A stretch of 64,000 bases of DNA. It comes from Mesotoga sp. UBA6090 (GTDB lineage: Bacteria; Thermotogota; Thermotogae; Petrotogales; Kosmotogaceae). The notes beneath the pieces are model-generated. The model worked only from the letters and a program-made list of their open reading frames with translations. It had not been told where the DNA came from and made no database searches. Location: the NCBI RefSeq assembly GCF_002435945.1, contig NZ_DIXC01000022.1:1-64000 (forward strand), in the 5' to 3' direction. Below are positions 44,032-52,808 of this stretch, piece after piece (the first letter of the stretch is position 1; each line of letters starts with the position of its first letter). A program made the position numbers and the translations under genes.

Positions 44032-45198
44032 TTAGAAGTACGATTCTTCCTTAATCAGTTTGCGCTGAAGCGTGGTAATAGCGAAAATTATCAGAAAGAG
44101 GACCATCGCGATCGCCGAAGCATAACCCATCCTCTGATATTCGAAAGCGTTCTTGTATATGTAATAGGAAATCGTTATATTCCGCATGTTTTTTATGAGG
44201 AAGTATATCTGGTCAAAAACCTGCAGACAACCGATGATTCCCATTATCGATACGAAAAGCATCTGAGGCTTGAGAAGGGGCATAGTGATCTTCCAGAAGG
44301 TCTTCCAGAATTTTGCCCCATCGAGCTGAGAGGCCTCGTAAATGGATGATGGAATGCTCTGCAGCGCGGCCAGAAAGGTTATCATGAAGTAACCGGCGGT
44401 GGTCCATATATTCATGACCATAATAGCTCCCAGGGCCGTATTCGGTTCATTGAGCCAGTCAACGGCCTGAAAACCGAACGTTGAAAGGAGCCTGTTCAAG
44501 ACACCGGGCTTGGAGTATATAAGCCAGAAGATCATGGAAATAGCCGCGGAAGAGGAAATTGCAGGCAGGAAGAAAACCGTCTTGAAGAATCTCTGCCCCA
44601 TGATTTTCATGTTAGCCGCCACTGCCAGGAGCATCGCCAGCAACGTCTGGATGGGAACGACTACGATGGAATAGACAAAGGCGTTCTTTAGCGAGATCCA
44701 GAAATACTGGTCTTTGAACATCTCCCTGAAGTTCTTGAATCCCACGAATTCAGGTACATATCTCACGAAGAGCTCACTCTTTGAGGCCATGTATTTCCTC
44801 ATGAAGTCTTTGACGGACACCGAACTGTTGAGCCTGCCCGCCAGAAAGTCTTCTACTATCCTGTCCACTTCAAGAAAACTACTTACGGCTTCCTTTTGCT
44901 CTGCGTTCAGTTTCACCCCAACATCCAGTGTCAAGAAAGTCTCGGGTTCAAAAAGAGAGAGTAGCTCATTCTTGACAAGCCCTTCTTCATCGGGGAAGAC
45001 GCCCAGATGAAATGAAACGGATTCTTCAGGGACGAAGGTCATATTGAATTTTTGGGCTTCCAAGGGCTGGTAGTTGGTGAAGCTGTAGTACAGGCCCGCG
45101 AATACAGGGTAGATCGTGAAGATCAAGATGGTGATTATTATAGGCGCTGCGAAGAGATAGCCAACCATGGCTTCTCTCGTTTTGAAATTCAGCTTCAT
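44032..45198 (-). CDS. Carbohydrate ABC transporter permease, MalF family
   Basis: 388 residues. After the first membrane segment (VGYLFAAPIIITILIFTIY) comes a roughly 110-residue polar insert, as in MalF proteins with a periplasmic P2-like loop. The EAA loop reads EASQLDGAKFWKTFWKITMPLL. It pairs with the MalG-like permease 12 nt downstream. The insert is longer than in most small sugar permeases and may contact the binding protein. Confidence 0.93.
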   Translation of the reverse strand: MKLNFKTREAMVGYLFAAPIIITILIFTIYPVFAGLYYSFTNYQPLEAQKFNMTFVPEESVSFHLGVFPDEEGLVKNELLSLFEPETFLTLDVGVKLNAEQKEAVSSFLEVDRIVEDFLAGRLNSSVSVKDFMRKYMASKSELFVRYVPEFVGFKNFREMFKDQYFWISLKNAFVYSIVVVPIQTLLAMLLAVAANMKIMGQRFFKTVFFLPAISSSAAISMIFWLIYSKPGVLNRLLSTFGFQAVDWLNEPNTALGAIMVMNIWTTAGYFMITFLAALQSIPSSIYEASQLDGAKFWKTFWKITMPLLKPQMLFVSIMGIIGCLQVFDQIYFLIKNMRNITISYYIYKNAFEYQRMGYASAIAMVLFLIIFAITTLQRKLIKEESYF

Positions 45199-45220
45199 AT
45201 CGTCACCCCTCTAAAGAGAT

Positions 45221-45244
45221 CCGGGCGGATCGCAATCCGCCCGG
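45221..45244. promoter_or_regulatory. Stem-loop between binding-protein and permease genes
   Basis: CCGGGCGGAT-CGCA-ATCCGCCCGG is a perfect 10-bp stem in the 57-nt gap between the binding-protein and MalF-like genes. It lacks a T-run, so it is more likely an mRNA-stabilising hairpin or attenuator that raises the level of the upstream binding-protein message than a full terminator. Confidence 0.7.
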
Positions 45245-45255
45245 CAAGAGACAGG

Positions 45256-46470
45256 TTATTCGGCTACCCAGCCCGGATAATTCTCTTCGATAAGCGCAAG
45301 AGCTTCTGAGAGGCTCACTTTCTGATAGAAGAGATCCTTCAACAGCGAGTTGAGCTGGTCGTGAGCTCTGGAGAAAATTCCGCTTGGTGTCTTAACCATC
45401 CAGGGAATACCATACTCCGCGCCTCTGTAGAATGCCTGTTTCGTTGGATCGGTATCCTTTTCAGCGTTCTGTATGTTGGAGGCCAGTACTCCTGCTTCCG
45501 CGACAAACCGCTCCTGTCCCTTCGTCACAAGGAACTTTAAGACTTCCCAGGCTGCATCCTTGTTTGGAGTAGTTCTGTTTATGCTCCACGAGACCGTATA
45601 GACCATCGTCGACTTCTCAATAAGATGCGGCATCTCGACTATGCCGGTGTTCTTCAGAACTTCGGGGTAATCGCCAGCGAGGAATCCGATAGTCCAGGGG
45701 CCGGTCATCGCCATAGCCACACTTTCCTTTCCGTAAGCTTCTCCAATCCACCCTGCACCCAGGTTTGCCGGCTCCTGAGCGACTCCATACTTGTTGACCA
45801 GATCGAGATAGAAATTGAGGCCGAACTTGGCATCCGGTTTACCCAGAGCTACGTTTAGATTCTCGTCAACGATGTCTCCACCTGTTCCATAGACAAAAGG
45901 CAGTACCCTGTTGAGATCGGCCGCAAGAACTAGAGGGGTTTCAAAGCCTTTTCTCTTGAGTTGAAGCGCCTTATCAAGCATATCGAACCATGTGTCTTCG
46001 TCCGTAGGGTAGGCGACGCCGTACTGGTCGAATATTTTCTTGTTGAAAACAAGAGCAAGGGTAGAAAAGTCCTTCGGGATTCCGTAGATCCTATCCTCGT
46101 ACTTGAAGGCTTCGATGAGATTTGGGTAGAACCAGTCGATGTCGAAATTGACGTCTCTTTTGATATATAGATCTAGTGGAAGGAGCACATTCTGCTTGGC
46201 CAGTTCTTCGAACCAGAAGGCTTCAACATAGAAGATATCTGGAGCGGTGCCAGCAGAGTACTGGGTGACAAGCATTTGCCTGAAGTCCCCTGGTATTGGC
46301 TGCCATTCGACCACGATATCTGTTTGCATGTTGTTGAATTCTTCAACGTTCTTCATTATGACGGCCTCTTCAACAGGGTTTCCAGGCCAGCCGCTGATTC
46401 TGATGTTCGTGACCCCTAATGCCATTAGTCCAACTACCAAAACAACGCTTACCAACAAAAATCTTTTCAC
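45256..46470 (-). CDS. Extracellular solute-binding protein, family 1
   Basis: 404 residues from GTG 46470 with AGGAGGG upstream. A signal peptide (FLLVSVVLVVGLMALGV) precedes the mature domain, with no lipobox Cys. VEEFNNMQTDIVVEWQPIPG, APDIFYVEAFWFEEL, YGIPKDFSTLALVFNK and AMTGPWTIGFLAGD follow the order of family 1 sugar-binding proteins. It captures the oligosaccharide and delivers it to the two permeases encoded next. Confidence 0.94.
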   Translation of the reverse strand: MKRFLLVSVVLVVGLMALGVTNIRISGWPGNPVEEAVIMKNVEEFNNMQTDIVVEWQPIPGDFRQMLVTQYSAGTAPDIFYVEAFWFEELAKQNVLLPLDLYIKRDVNFDIDWFYPNLIEAFKYEDRIYGIPKDFSTLALVFNKKIFDQYGVAYPTDEDTWFDMLDKALQLKRKGFETPLVLAADLNRVLPFVYGTGGDIVDENLNVALGKPDAKFGLNFYLDLVNKYGVAQEPANLGAGWIGEAYGKESVAMAMTGPWTIGFLAGDYPEVLKNTGIVEMPHLIEKSTMVYTVSWSINRTTPNKDAAWEVLKFLVTKGQERFVAEAGVLASNIQNAEKDTDPTKQAFYRGAEYGIPWMVKTPSGIFSRAHDQLNSLLKDLFYQKVSLSEALALIEENYPGWVAE

Positions 46471-46485
46471 ACTAAACCCTCCTTT

Positions 46486-48297
46486 TCAGGCGTCCAGCGC
46501 CTTGGATATTACTAGAACAGTTCCTATAGACCACAGTTGAGGTGAGCAACTTGTTGGATATTCAATCAACTTTCCAGATGTTTCAGATACTGACAGACCG
46601 CTAAAGAGCTCGGGGAGGCGATTGTCATGATGTTTCTCCTTCACTTTCAGCAGATCCCGGGCGAGCTGTCTGGCCTTTTCGTAAAAACCGTATTTGATCA
46701 GGCCAAGCATAATCAGTGAGTTGTCGTGCGGCCAGACACTTCCGTTGTGGTAGGAGAAGGGATTGTAACGCTTCATTTTGCTGGAGAGCGTTCTTATCCC
46801 CCATCCGGTGTAAAGTTCTTCGGAAAAGAGACGGTTCACCAACGCCCCGGCTCTTTCTTCGTCCACTATGCCTGTCATTAGGCAGTGCCCGGGATTAGAT
46901 GTTATTGAATCGACCGGTTTCTTGTTTTTATCCAGCGCCGTAGCGAAGTAGTTTTCGCTCTCCAGCCAGAAATCACGATTGAAGTTTTTTTTCAGGGCGG
47001 CTGCCTTCAGTGCATACAGAGTTGCCCTTTCCCCGTCCTCAAAGAGAGCCATAAGTTTTTCAAGACATTTGAATGTATCATACAGATATCCCTGGACCTC
47101 TACTGGCGCCAGTGGAGGCTCTGCCAGCCTGCCGTCGGAGAAGCTCACGGAGTCGGCGGAATCTTTCCAGCTCTGAATAGAAAGACCGCTGCCTGAAGGT
47201 GCGAATTCGATGTATCCGTCGTTATCGAGATCAGCGTAAGTATCAATCCATTCGGCAGCTTCCATGATGCTGTTTTCGATAGATCTTATAAAGTCCCAGT
47301 CATTAGTCTGAGAGTAGTACCTGTGGGAGAGCATAATGAACAGAAGAGTCGCATCGATCGATCCGTAGTATCTTTCGAAAGGTAACCTTCCGGCTAGCGA
47401 TAGTTCATTCAAACGGGTTTCATGAACGATCTTCCCGGGCTGCCCTTCGTTCTGGCTGTCTTCTTCTTTGCTTTGAAGGTAAGTATGCACCGTAAGTATG
47501 TTTTTTGTTATTTCGGGAAGGAGATCCACAGTCTGGAGGCCAAAGATAAGGCTATCCCTTCCAAAAACCGTGGCGTACCAGGGTAGGCCTGCACCTGGAA
47601 AGTCACCATAGATAGTGGGAATCATGAGCATTTTGAGATCTCCCAGTTCCCTTTCATCCAGCAGCGAAGTCTTTTTGATAGGCACAATATCCTTCACGGG
47701 CCTTTCAGACAACATTTTCTCGAAAACAACGTCCTTCTTCACGTATTTGTCGAGCCTCAATTTCCCGGATACTCTCGCACTCTCGCCTGGCCGGATTTTC
47801 AGAGAGAGCGCGGACAGAGAGTTCTCAACGGTATCTCTTTCGAGGTCGCTCTCATATTGAAAACTCCTCGATGAAGAAGAGGAAAGAGTTCTCGGGCTTT
47901 CCAGCCCATTGTATGAGTCGTTCTCTCCCCTTACTGAGAAGATATCTTCGAAGACACAACTGATATCATATTCAAAAGATATCCGAACTTCTTCCAGCGA
48001 ATAGCTCCTCACCGTGAGCTCTGCGTGAAGAGTGTTCCCTTCCACCCGGAGACTTTCGGCGACTGCGATATCATAATGCGGGATTCCCGGTTTTGAACGC
48101 CCCAGATAATGGGTTTCAATCCCGTCCCATGAAAAATCTGTGTGTAGTCTTGTGAGCGTGAGCGAGGACTTTAAAATCATTCTGGATATGAAACGGGTAT
48201 CCTCCAGATAAAGTCCGGCCGCCTTTTCACTCTCGCAGTCGATGAGACCTCTGTCATCGGTAACTACCATAAGGTTTCCGTTCTTGAAAACCTTCAT
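46486..48297 (-). CDS. Glycogen-debranching-type amylo-alpha-1,6-glucosidase
   Basis: 603 residues whose start overlaps the lacI-type stop (ATGA). The N-terminal beta domain (residues 1-200) begins FKNGNLMVVTDDRGLID and is the GDE_N type. The (alpha/alpha)6 barrel has GLPWYATVFGRDSLIFGLQ, YIEFAPSGSGLSIQSWKDS, and YNPFSYHNGSVWPHDN, all conserved in this glycosidase family. Cytoplasmic. With the second glycosidase at the operon end it should process the imported sugar. Confidence 0.92.
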   Translation of the reverse strand: MKVFKNGNLMVVTDDRGLIDCESEKAAGLYLEDTRFISRMILKSSLTLTRLHTDFSWDGIETHYLGRSKPGIPHYDIAVAESLRVEGNTLHAELTVRSYSLEEVRISFEYDISCVFEDIFSVRGENDSYNGLESPRTLSSSSSRSFQYESDLERDTVENSLSALSLKIRPGESARVSGKLRLDKYVKKDVVFEKMLSERPVKDIVPIKKTSLLDERELGDLKMLMIPTIYGDFPGAGLPWYATVFGRDSLIFGLQTVDLLPEITKNILTVHTYLQSKEEDSQNEGQPGKIVHETRLNELSLAGRLPFERYYGSIDATLLFIMLSHRYYSQTNDWDFIRSIENSIMEAAEWIDTYADLDNDGYIEFAPSGSGLSIQSWKDSADSVSFSDGRLAEPPLAPVEVQGYLYDTFKCLEKLMALFEDGERATLYALKAAALKKNFNRDFWLESENYFATALDKNKKPVDSITSNPGHCLMTGIVDEERAGALVNRLFSEELYTGWGIRTLSSKMKRYNPFSYHNGSVWPHDNSLIMLGLIKYGFYEKARQLARDLLKVKEKHHDNRLPELFSGLSVSETSGKLIEYPTSCSPQLWSIGTVLVISKALDA

Positions 48298-49277
48298 CTC
48301 CTAACCTCTGAGGATTCTCTGACAATTAGCTCGACCGGAAGAATCGTCGTTTCCGTGTGGTCTTCGGATATGAGTCTGACAAGATTGATAGCGGCCCTTC
48401 TTCCGACCTCGTCTATTGGCTGGTGAACCGTTGTCAAAGAAGGTGAAACGTCCGATGAAATGGGAATATCGTCAAATCCAACGACAGGCAGAGAAACTAC
48501 CGCCTCTTTCAAGGCCTTCAACGCGCCGATGGCCATCAGGTCTGAAGCCGCGAAGATTCCGTCGAATTGGCCAAGGTGTTTTTTCGTTATCTCGAAGCCG
48601 CTCTTTTCAACGAAATCTCCATTGCGGACGTGGAAGGTGAAATTCATTTCCTGCGCCGCTTTTTGAAAGCCGCGTTCCCTCCATAGAGAAACGCTTTGAT
48701 CGGCGGGGCCGTTTATGAAGAGAACCTGCGAGCAACCTTTTCGGGCGAGGTACTTCCCTGCAATATACGCACCTCCTTCGTTATCGGTATCTACGAATGA
48801 AATGTCTTTGTCTCTTTCGTTTCTACCGACGGCCACAAAAGGTATGTTCCGCAATTTGAGAAAGTCCACTCTTTCGTCTTCGTTTTTCAAGTCGAGTACC
48901 ACAAATCCATCCACCAATCTTTTGTCTGTGAATACACGGTAAGTATCTATCACAGAGTTATGTGGTTCGTCGGTTGTCAGTATAAGATGGTAACCGAGGT
49001 GACTCAATTCGAGCGAGGTCTCTCTCAAGAAGATCGAAAAATAGGGATAGGTGAAGAGATAATCGGCGCTGTGCGGAACAATAATCGCAATCATCTTCGT
49101 CTGCTGGCTTCTGAGGCTTCGCGCCTGCTGATTTGGCACGTAGCCTAGCTTACTTATTACACTTTCAACTCTCTCGCGGGTCTTAGCAGATACCTTCTCT
49201 GGATTGTTTATTACCCGGGAAACAGTCGCAGTAGATACTTTAGCCATCTTCGCTATTGTGGATATGTTTATATTCAT
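48294..49277 (-). CDS. LacI-family transcriptional repressor of the sugar operon
   Basis: 327 residues; ATG 49277 follows AGGAG at 8 nt and gives the usual start NISTIAKMAKVSTATVSRVINN, a LacI helix-turn-helix, with the hinge helix NQQARSLRSQ. A periplasmic-binding-protein-like sensor follows (FVVLDLKNEDE, GAYIAGKYLARKG, FDGIFAASDLMAIGALKA, VVGFDDIPIS). It heads the operon, lies behind its own operators at 49299-49327, and so probably represses the whole operon including itself until a sugar binds. Confidence 0.94.
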   Translation of the reverse strand: MNINISTIAKMAKVSTATVSRVINNPEKVSAKTRERVESVISKLGYVPNQQARSLRSQQTKMIAIIVPHSADYLFTYPYFSIFLRETSLELSHLGYHLILTTDEPHNSVIDTYRVFTDKRLVDGFVVLDLKNEDERVDFLKLRNIPFVAVGRNERDKDISFVDTDNEGGAYIAGKYLARKGCSQVLFINGPADQSVSLWRERGFQKAAQEMNFTFHVRNGDFVEKSGFEITKKHLGQFDGIFAASDLMAIGALKALKEAVVSLPVVGFDDIPISSDVSPSLTTVHQPIDEVGRRAAINLVRLISEDHTETTILPVELIVRESSEVRR

Positions 49278-49298
49278 ATAAGCAACTCCTGTAAAAGA

Positions 49299-49356
49299 TG
49301 TAATCGATTTCAATGTAATCGATTACATTATATAGAAAGTTGGTTTTTAACAACAA
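49299..49356 (-). promoter_or_regulatory. Promoter and tandem LacI-type operators of the sugar operon
   Basis: On the minus strand TTGTTG (49351-49356) and TATAAT (49327-49332) are 18 bases apart. Immediately downstream is the perfect 14-bp palindrome TGTAATCGATTACA (49314-49327), whose edge touches the -10 box, and 15 bases further on a second, imperfect TGTAATCGAT half (49299-49308). Both have the central CG typical of LacI-family operators. A bound repressor would block promoter clearance. Confidence 0.85.
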
Positions 49357-50255
49357 ACATGAATGCCGACAATGTGCAGGCATTTTTCCTGTCTATTCCT
49401 GTATAAAGACGACTGTATGGTTTTTTCTCACTATACGGGCAAATTTGGCAGAATTTCATAATTCCTGGATGTAAGAAATGAGAATAGTCTTCCTGGTTCT
49501 TTCGAGAGCAGTTTCAGGTTCCCAATTTCAGAACGAAAGCGGTGGGCAGAGACAAGAGACTGAAAGCGATGTGTTCAGAAGCTTGCGGCGGACTATATAC
49601 TTATGTTTCCACTCTCCATATCGAAAAGCATCAGTGCCATGCAACCTTCTGGTCCAATATTTAGCTTGTGAACCAATAATACAAAAAACTCACTCATCAT
49701 ATTGTCCCTTGCCCTCGTGACTCCATTTTCTGCATTCAATCAACCTAGGGATCAGGATACCAGGAGATAGACTCTTGTTGTTGAGGTTTCCCTGGTCCTC
49801 CGTGACCGCAGACCCATCCTTCGAGCAGAGCCGCCCGACTCTGATGAAAACAACGTCGCCCGTCAACGGTCTACCCTCCTCCGAGAAGACCGGTTCTTCG
49901 TTCCGACGCTACGCGTCCAGGTTCTTCATTCTTGGAATTAGATCCCGAAACAAGTTCGGGATGACAGCGTTTGGTTGTTTCGAAACCGATACTTCTTTAT
50001 TTCATACCCTTCTTTATCCTGCCTCGTCCTTCTTCCTCAATTCTGGCCTCACTATAGTCCGTTGATTTCCTTTTCAAAACTGTCCGATCAGACATTAGCA
50101 AATCTATTTCATTAGATCTTTTCTGAGTTGAACGCTCCGCACTCATGATAATCCCATTGGAGATCACAATCATCAGAATTAACTGTCAGAGAGGTATAAT
50201 CAAGTTAAGCTGCATCCTCTGAGAATAACGACACGGGTGTTGAGGTGGAACCACT
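49357..50255. other. Intergenic region with dispersed repeats
   Basis: No gene is supported. 49800-49935 repeats the mosaic seen at 40545-40770. 49942-49962 is a hairpin ATCCCGAA-ACAAG-TTCGGGAT also found at 54272-54292. TATAAT at 50195-50200 is a possible -10 for the next gene, with no clear -35. Confidence 0.5.
49800..49962. repeat. Intergenic repeat mosaic, second copy, with ATCCCGAA hairpin
   Basis: Blocks CATCCTTCGA, GAGCCGCC, CGTCGCCCGTCAACGGT, CCTCCGAGAA and ACGCTACGCGTCCAGGTTCT occur in the same order as at 40545-40770. The final hairpin (49942-49962) recurs exactly at 54272-54292, and a variant with different arms that still pair is at 54713-54733. Confidence 0.62.
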
Positions 50256-50813
50256 GTGGATAGGAGCAAGAAGCAATATCGAGCAGAAACGAATAAAGAG
50301 AAAGTTCTTGATAATATTAGCGGGCATGATGCTCTTTTTATACTAAAAGCCTTGGCCAAAGAAGATCGGAGCATTGCAAAACGTATTGAAGAAATTGCAT
50401 TGGAATACCTGCGTGATATAGATGTTGAGAACGTTGCTTCTCAAGTGTACTATGCGTTGGAAGGAATTGAAGTTGAGGATCTTTGGGAGCAATCAGGCAG
50501 CATGAGGTATGGGTACGTGGAACCGTCAGAGAGAGCGTGGGAAATGTTTGAAGAGGCTTTAGAGCCATTCACAAATGAACTGAACAAGTATCTCGACCTT
50601 TCACTGGACAGCGAGGCGAAGAATTACTGCATGGGTATCCTGAAAGGAATAAACCGGTTCGGCAAAGAATCAACATCTCAGTTCAAAGACTGGGCCGAAG
50701 ATGCTCCAGATGAGTTTTTCGAAAGGGTCTTGGATGACTGGAAGAAGGGCTGCAAAACGCCTGAACATATACAGGAAATGGAAGACTTCATCAAACGGGG
50801 TCTGGGAAACTGA
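50256..50813 (+). CDS. Hypothetical helical protein
   Basis: 185 residues from GTG 50256 with GAGGTGG about 8 nt upstream. It starts with a charged segment, then ISGHDALFILKALAKEDRSI, then SQVYYALEGIEVEDLW and a C-terminal helical half with Trp-rich spots and HIQEMEDFIKRGL. All-helical character is predicted; no membrane segment or catalytic motif is seen. I believe similar proteins occur in other bacteria and archaea, but I cannot name a function. It stands alone between repeat-rich gaps. Confidence 0.75.
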   Translation: MDRSKKQYRAETNKEKVLDNISGHDALFILKALAKEDRSIAKRIEEIALEYLRDIDVENVASQVYYALEGIEVEDLWEQSGSMRYGYVEPSERAWEMFEEALEPFTNELNKYLDLSLDSEAKNYCMGILKGINRFGKESTSQFKDWAEDAPDEFFERVLDDWKKGCKTPEHIQEMEDFIKRGLGN

Positions 50814-51386
50814 CGGTTTGGACGAAGACTAACAATGGCTGGGCAGTATGGAAGAAAAGGTCGTTCTTAATCCCTTCTTTCGTGACAGACTCCATTTTTT
50901 ACATTCAGTTAACCTTAGGGAATAGATACCAAGTGATTGTTCGTTCCAGAGGTAAGAGCCTTGTTCTTGGTTGTAAGGAAGACCTCGGCGGACGCAAGGC
51001 TGCCTTCGCCAGGAGGCCTTCTCAGGTCAACCGTCAACAGTCCACCGTCCTCCGAATCGCGGAATGCCGGCGAAGATTGTACAGGGACGCAAGGCCGACT
51101 GAGTCGGGAAGTGAGGCTGCTGCGCAGGCCAGTCTCTGCCTTGGCAGAGACCAGTCGCACTTCGTGCGGCCAGTTCCGCTTCGCGGGGAAAGAGCAGCTT
51201 TGGTATAAAACGCTGTACAATGCGAAGAACCGTCCTAGGAAATGATTAAAAGTTAAGAGAGATGGAAAAAAACAATTAATCGAAGTCAATCTCTTCAATT
51301 TCTCCTTCTGATGACCGCTGTTTCATCTTCGAAATTGATCTCTTCTCTTATTGATTCTTAACCCTGACACCTTTCGCGAATCGACC
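50814..51386. other. Intergenic region with repeats and hairpin comb
   Basis: No gene is supported. The region contains a weak copy of the GTCAAC/CCACCGTCC repeat (51028-51055) and the second hairpin comb (51092-51189). Open frames here read through these hairpins and are not coding. Confidence 0.5.
51092..51189. repeat. Hairpin-comb element, copy 2
   Basis: Successive hairpins CCGACT-GA-GTCGGG (imperfect), CTGC-TGC-GCAG, CTCTGCC-TT-GGCAGAG, CGCAC-TTC-GTGCG and TCCGC-TTC-GCGGGG; from the second on they are joined by GCCAGT or ACCAGT linkers. The linker and the TTC loops are shared with 38309-38388, while the arms differ yet still pair. Confidence 0.7.
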
Positions 51387-52478
51387 TCAATTATTATTTC
51401 CGAGAAAGTGCCGATAAATTTCCGATAATCCATATCTTCGATTCTTGTTTGAGGGATCGAGTACTTCGAGAAAGCCATCTTGGACCCACTTATTTACTAT
51501 ATTTCTAACCATCCTGTCCGAAAGTCCCAGGTTGTTTGCCAGTTCTCTTACTGTCAAGGAATCTTTTGAAGCGAACATAGAGAGTACATTCTTCTGCCTA
51601 TGGTCAAGTCTTCTAAAGAGTACGCGGTCTGAAGGAATCACTCCTTGAGTGAGAACTTGCTTTCCAGCTGCTTCGAAAACCTTTGCAAGCAATTCTACGA
51701 AGTATCCAATCCAGCCGGTAAGATCGGCGTTCTCTCTTCCCTCATAATAATTGTGATGGGGGTGGGTCATAAGAGAGTTGTAGTAGAGCTGAAGGTTGCG
51801 AGCATGATACTCCTCGAGAGAAAAGATTCCGTTCAGTCCATAGCCTCCCCTTTGAAGAATGAAGGTGGACAAGAGCCTTGCAGTTCTTCCGTTTCCGTCG
51901 TAGAAGGGATGTATAGTAACGAACTGGTAGTGAACGAGCGCCGCGATAAGTGGAACCGGTGTCTTATTCCGGGCACCATGTTCCCAGTTAATGAGTTCAT
52001 GCATAAGTTCTGGAACGTCCTTTGCTTCGGGAGGAAGGTAGATGATCGCATTAGTGAGGGAGTCTCTTATTACGTTTTGTTCAGTTCGATAAGCAGAGGG
52101 CTTTGCTCTGAGACCCTTCTCGACAATTGAGTGCGTTTTCTTTATAAGGTATTCATCGAACGATCTCAGTCCTTGAGCCCACTCCTCGATTTTGAGAAGT
52201 GCATCCCAATAATTCTTCACTTCCCTTGAATCTCTTGCTCTTTCTTGGATAATTCTTTGATTCTTGACCACCTCGCGCGCTTCCTGAAGAGTCAGGCGAT
52301 TACCCTCTATCTGTGTCGAAAAGTGCGTTGATCGGATTCTCGCGCTTTCTCTTATTCGCGCAAGAGAGCTGAGAGGAATCTGCGCGTTCTCCAACTGACC
52401 CCTTATCTTTTCTATAGTCATAAGAGCGGCCGCTATCTTATCGGTAATTGAGTACCTGGGGACCCATCTGGTTTTCAT
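51387..52478 (-). CDS. Fic-family AMPylase with N-terminal inhibitory helix
   Basis: 363 residues from ATG 52478 (GGAGGAGAG upstream). The N-terminal segment STHFSTQIEGNRLT contains the (S/T)xxxE(G/N) inhibitory motif, so the enzyme belongs to the self-inhibited class. The catalytic motif is HPFYDGNGRTARLL, complete with His, Asp and both Arg. A C-terminal winged helix domain (LTVRELANNLGLSDRMVRNIVNKW; in part) follows. Fic proteins transfer AMP from ATP to hydroxyl side chains; the target here is unknown. It is a monocistronic gene. Confidence 0.92.
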   Translation of the reverse strand: MKTRWVPRYSITDKIAAALMTIEKIRGQLENAQIPLSSLARIRESARIRSTHFSTQIEGNRLTLQEAREVVKNQRIIQERARDSREVKNYWDALLKIEEWAQGLRSFDEYLIKKTHSIVEKGLRAKPSAYRTEQNVIRDSLTNAIIYLPPEAKDVPELMHELINWEHGARNKTPVPLIAALVHYQFVTIHPFYDGNGRTARLLSTFILQRGGYGLNGIFSLEEYHARNLQLYYNSLMTHPHHNYYEGRENADLTGWIGYFVELLAKVFEAAGKQVLTQGVIPSDRVLFRRLDHRQKNVLSMFASKDSLTVRELANNLGLSDRMVRNIVNKWVQDGFLEVLDPSNKNRRYGLSEIYRHFLGNNN

Positions 52479-52808
52479 AGGAATCTCTCCTCCCATCACA
52501 GTTCAATTATACTAGACTTCCGATATACTTCCGATAAATGGAAGTCAAAGATCACTTAAGAGGCCAGAGCGGAGAGAATAGAGGTGTGAAGATCAAAATC
52601 ATTCCACAACCGCACTTACCGTTATGGTGAAATAGGAGCCTTCCTTCGTACCTTCGTCCCAAAGCATAAACCAGTCCATAGATATGATCGAGAGCGCTTG
52701 AGAGGACAGAAGGCATCTTTCTAAATGAATCTGTCTGAAAACCCAGCAGATCGTTGAGTTCAGATGAAGCCCTTTGCGTTTACGAAAACTTGTCAGAAAT
52801 AGTGTAGA
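52479..52808. other. Intergenic region with one dispersed repeat
   Basis: 330 bp with no gene. 52578-52605 is the second copy of the repeat at 1275-1302. Two TTCCGATA motifs just upstream of the Fic gene (52516-52540) could be regulatory, but this is not proven. Confidence 0.45.

Noticed and set aside
50882..51298. Overlapping frames on both strands around the second hairpin comb
   Set aside because: Same reason: repeat-derived, no ribosome binding site and no conserved motif.
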